This document shows positions 6,114-7,626 of a stretch of DNA of 7,626 nucleotides, in pieces; the first letter of the stretch is position 1; each line of letters opens with the position of its first letter. Under the pieces are notes generated by a model, which was not told where the DNA came from, did not search any database, and saw nothing but the letters and a program-made list of their open reading frames with translations. The stretch covers positions 1 to 7,626 of the forward strand of contig DASTPP010000179.1 in NCBI GenBank assembly GCA_035762175.1, read 5' to 3'. The translations under genes were made by a program, and so were the position numbers. The DNA is from DASTPP01 sp035762175 (GTDB lineage: Bacteria; Myxococcota_A; Polyangia; Polyangiales; Polyangiaceae).

Positions 6114-6635
6114 TCAGCGCGCCGGCAGGGGGCGGGTGCGGGTCACCTCGAGGCGCGCCTCGATCTCGTCGCGCAGCTCGCGGCGCAGCCCGAGCGCGAA
6201 GCTCGCCTCGGCGACCAGAAAGAGGGGGCCGATGAGCAGGCCGATCAGATCGTCGACGAAGGCGGGCTTGCGGCCCTCGAGGGCGTGGCCCACGAACTGA
6301 AGCGCCCAGCCGCCGACGAAGAGGCCGGCCGAGCCGAGCAGCCACGAGCCCGTGGGGCCGGCCGCGAGCGAGATGCCCGCCCAGCCGGCCAGGCCGAGCA
6401 GCGCGGTCAGCACGGCGCCGTAGCGGCGGTCGAGGGCGAGGTAGAAGCCGGCCGCGGCCGCGGCCACGAAGACGAGCGGCGAGAGCGTGAGGCCGAAGAG
6501 CGTAACCGAGGGCCGCGCGAGCAGCGCCGCGGTGCCGACCACAATCAGGGGGATGCCGACGAAGTGCGTGGCCACGTTGCGCGGGTCACGGTGGTACGCA
6601 GCATAATTCGAGAGGTGCCGGACGAGCGTCATCAT
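6114..6635 (-). CDS. Mpo1/DUF962 family membrane protein (2-hydroxy fatty acid dioxygenase-like)
   Basis: The 173-aa product matches the Mpo1 (YGL010w, DUF962) family. In yeast the founding member is an iron-dependent dioxygenase that shortens 2-hydroxy fatty acids by one carbon during phytosphingosine breakdown. Family signs are YAAYHRDPRNVATHFVGIPL (11-30; His15, Asn20, His24) and LQFVGHALEGRKPAFVDD (112-129; His117, Glu120), which supply candidate iron ligands. Hydrophobic segments at about 25-41, 50-67, 74-92, 97-116 and 129-148 indicate four to five membrane helices. The length fits bacterial members. Two adjacent ATGs (6635 and 6632) follow AAGG by 4 and 7 nt; the second has the better spacing. 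Upstream in-frame sequence runs into the divergent regulator and is rejected. It faces the Crp-like gene across 105 bp containing a palindrome, so shared regulation is likely. The physiological substrate is unknown. Confidence 0.87.
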   Translation of the reverse strand: MMTLVRHLSNYAAYHRDPRNVATHFVGIPLIVVGTAALLARPSVTLFGLTLSPLVFVAAAAAGFYLALDRRYGAVLTALLGLAGWAGISLAAGPTGSWLLGSAGLFVGGWALQFVGHALEGRKPAFVDDLIGLLIGPLFLVAEASFALGLRRELRDEIEARLEVTRTRPLPAR

Positions 6636-6684
6636 GGGGCCTTCTGCCTTTCTCGCCCGAGTATGGCGGCCGGGCCCCGAAGAC

Positions 6685-6704
6685 TCTGTCGCGCGGGCGA
6701 CAGA
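6685..6704. promoter_or_regulatory. 20-bp perfect palindrome, candidate Crp/Fnr-type operator
   Basis: TCTGTCGC-GCGG-GCGACAGA has perfect 8-bp arms around a 4-bp centre, the half-site spacing seen in Fnr-type sites (TTGAT-N4-ATCAA). It lies between divergent starts, 36 bp from the regulator ATG and 49 bp from the Mpo1-like ATG. The half-site TGTCGC occurs again at 6735-6740 directly before the regulator ATG. The position suits autoregulation plus control of the divergent gene. Binding by the adjacent regulator is inferred. Confidence 0.6.
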
Positions 6705-6740
6705 TTTGCGAAAAACCCGGGCGGCGATAGGCTTTGTCGC

Positions 6741-7451
6741 ATGCCCGGCGCCGGCCGCTACAAAGAGCTCTTGCGGGCGGGGCGGTGGTTCCGGGCGCTG
6801 CCCGGCGAGCTGCAAGACGCGCTCGTCGCGGCGGCCGTGCTCCGGCCGCTCTCGGCCGGCCAGCGCCTCTTCTCACGCGGCGACCCGCCCGACGGGCTCT
6901 TCGCCGTGCTCGACGGCGCCATCCGAATCACGGCGTCGACCGAGACCGGCAAAGAGGCGCTGCTCGCCCTGCTCGAAGCCCCCGCGTGGTTCGGCGAGAT
7001 CGCCGTCTTCGACGGCCGCCCCCGGACGCACGACGCGGTCGCCGACGAAGACGCGCTCGTCGCGCAGGTGCCCCAGCCCGCGCTCGACGCCCTGCTCGAG
7101 CGCGAGCCGCGCTACTGGCGAGACTTCGGCCTGCTCGTCGCGGGCAAGCTGCGCCTCGCCTTCGTCGCGATGGAAGAGATCGCCAGCCTGCCCCTGCCCG
7201 CCCGCCTCGCCCGGCGCCTCGTCGTGATGGCCGAGGGCTACGGCCAGCGCCACGACCGCGAGAGCCACCGCGTGCTCGACGTGCGCCAAGAGCAGCTCGC
7301 GCTGATGCTCTCGACCTCGCGGCAGACGGTGAACCAGCTGCTCAAAGATCTCGCCGCCCGGGGCCTGGTGCGCCTCTCGTACGGCCAGATCGACATCGTC
7401 GATCTCGAAGGGCTGCGCCGCGCGGCGGGCCTGGGCGAGCCGGCCGGGTAG
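6741..7451 (+). CDS. Crp/Fnr-family transcriptional regulator
   Basis: The 236-aa product has an N-terminal cyclic-nucleotide-binding-type beta barrel (about 15-125), a long dimerisation helix (about 125-150) and a C-terminal winged helix-turn-helix (about 183-220). In the barrel, FGEIAVFDGRPRTHDA (84-99) corresponds to the phosphate-binding cassette: Gly85 and Glu86 are kept, and Arg95-Thr96 replace the Arg-Ser pair of E. coli CRP. This allows, but does not prove, nucleotide binding. The chain has no cysteine at all, which rules out an Fnr iron-sulfur cluster. The recognition helix STSRQTVNQLLKDL (191-204) has Gln where CRP and FNR carry the conserved Glu (SRETV), and Gln where CRP has Arg185, so a non-standard DNA target is expected. 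ATG6741 is preceded by a weak AGG about 9 nt upstream. An in-frame extension to 6285 overlaps the divergent gene and is rejected. Confidence 0.92.
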   Translation: MPGAGRYKELLRAGRWFRALPGELQDALVAAAVLRPLSAGQRLFSRGDPPDGLFAVLDGAIRITASTETGKEALLALLEAPAWFGEIAVFDGRPRTHDAVADEDALVAQVPQPALDALLEREPRYWRDFGLLVAGKLRLAFVAMEEIASLPLPARLARRLVVMAEGYGQRHDRESHRVLDVRQEQLALMLSTSRQTVNQLLKDLAARGLVRLSYGQIDIVDLEGLRRAAGLGEPAG

Positions 7452-7539
7452 CGCCGCCCCGAGCTCTGGGGCCCCCTGCCGACCCGAGGGGTAGCGCCTC
7501 CCCAAGCCCCCAGGCCCCCCGCGGCCCCGAGGGGTAGCG
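7446..7539. repeat. 43-bp tandem repeat spanning the regulator's stop codon
   Basis: GGGTAGCG recurs at 7446, 7489 and 7532, an exact 43-bp period. The two full units (7446-7488 and 7489-7531) agree at both ends (GGGTAGCGCC at the start, CCCGAG at the end) and diverge in the C/G-rich middle. The third unit departs after GGGTAGCG. The first unit contains the TAG stop of the Crp-like gene. With no T-tract these repeats do not look like a classical terminator. Confidence 0.7.
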
Positions 7540-7615
7540 ACCCGAGCCGAACCGCCCAGGCTGATGACCTTTGCGAACCTGTTCGGGTGGTCCCCCCGGG
7601 CAAGGCCCGGGCAGA
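7529..7615 (+). promoter_or_regulatory. Degenerate THI-box (TPP riboswitch)-like segment at the right edge
   Basis: In order, the forward strand shows GGGGTAGC (7531-7538), GGCTGATGACC (7559-7569) and TTTGCGAACCTGTTCGGG (7570-7587). This resembles the order GGGGUGC, GGCUGAGA, ACC, GAACCUGAUC-GG of TPP riboswitches. But CUGAGA has an inserted T, ACCUGAUC has A changed to T, and the closing GCGuAGGGA is not found; instead a 7-bp hairpin (7595-7601/7605-7611) follows. The GGGGTAGC belongs to the 43-bp repeat. The alternative is a plain inverted repeat: GACC/GGTC and CGAAC/GTTCG around 7566-7592. No downstream gene is visible. Low confidence. Confidence 0.2.
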
Positions 7616-7626
7616 CGAGCCGGGCA

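Noticed and set aside
6285..6740. N-terminal extension of the Crp-like regulator by about 150 residues
   Set aside because: The extension is antisense to the Mpo1-like gene, Glu/Arg-rich and unlike the family. ATG6741 gives the usual Crp length.

Overview
The window is very GC-rich DNA with strong third-position G/C bias in its genes. It carries several lipoproteins, one of them glycine-rich and one with thrombospondin type-3 repeats. Together these suggest a myxobacterium-like member of the Myxococcota (former Deltaproteobacteria). This is inferred from gene style; there is no marker gene. I see eight protein genes, no rRNA or tRNA, no transposase and no CRISPR array.

Layout from left to right. 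(1) The N-terminal part of a glycine-rich lipoprotein runs leftward off the edge from about 424. (2) A gene-free stretch follows, holding a nested palindromic element with perfect 45-bp inverted arms (566-825), just past the stop of (3) a leftward class I SAM-dependent methyltransferase (833-1552). (4) A 733-bp divergent intergenic region contains a 61-nt imperfect stem-loop, short direct repeats and a leader hairpin. (5) A rightward Coq4-family protein with an intact HDxxHx11E metal motif (2286-2879) is followed by (6) a rightward lipid-anchored Shewanella-like metallophosphatase (2994-4073). (7) A leftward SseB-domain-like protein (4236-4712) converges on it, and upstream lies (8) a leftward, extremely acidic TSP3-repeat lipoprotein (4896-5672). 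(9) A 441-bp gene-free stretch carries a degenerate 31-bp tandem array (about 5897-6112). (10) A leftward Mpo1/DUF962 membrane protein (6114-6635) is divergent from (11) a rightward Crp/Fnr-family regulator (6741-7451). A 20-bp perfect palindrome with N4 spacing lies between them and is a good candidate operator. (12) The right edge holds 43-bp tandem repeats and a degenerate THI-box-like segment.

The genes do not form one pathway. The most credible functional unit is the Crp-like regulator, its palindrome and the divergent Mpo1-like fatty-acid alpha-oxidation enzyme. The coq4-like and phosphatase genes are co-directional, 114 bp apart, with a GC-rich hairpin between them, so they may be separate units. 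The intergenic regions are unusually rich in repeats: four separate tandem arrays or duplications plus one inverted-repeat element. They are the least explained part of the window.
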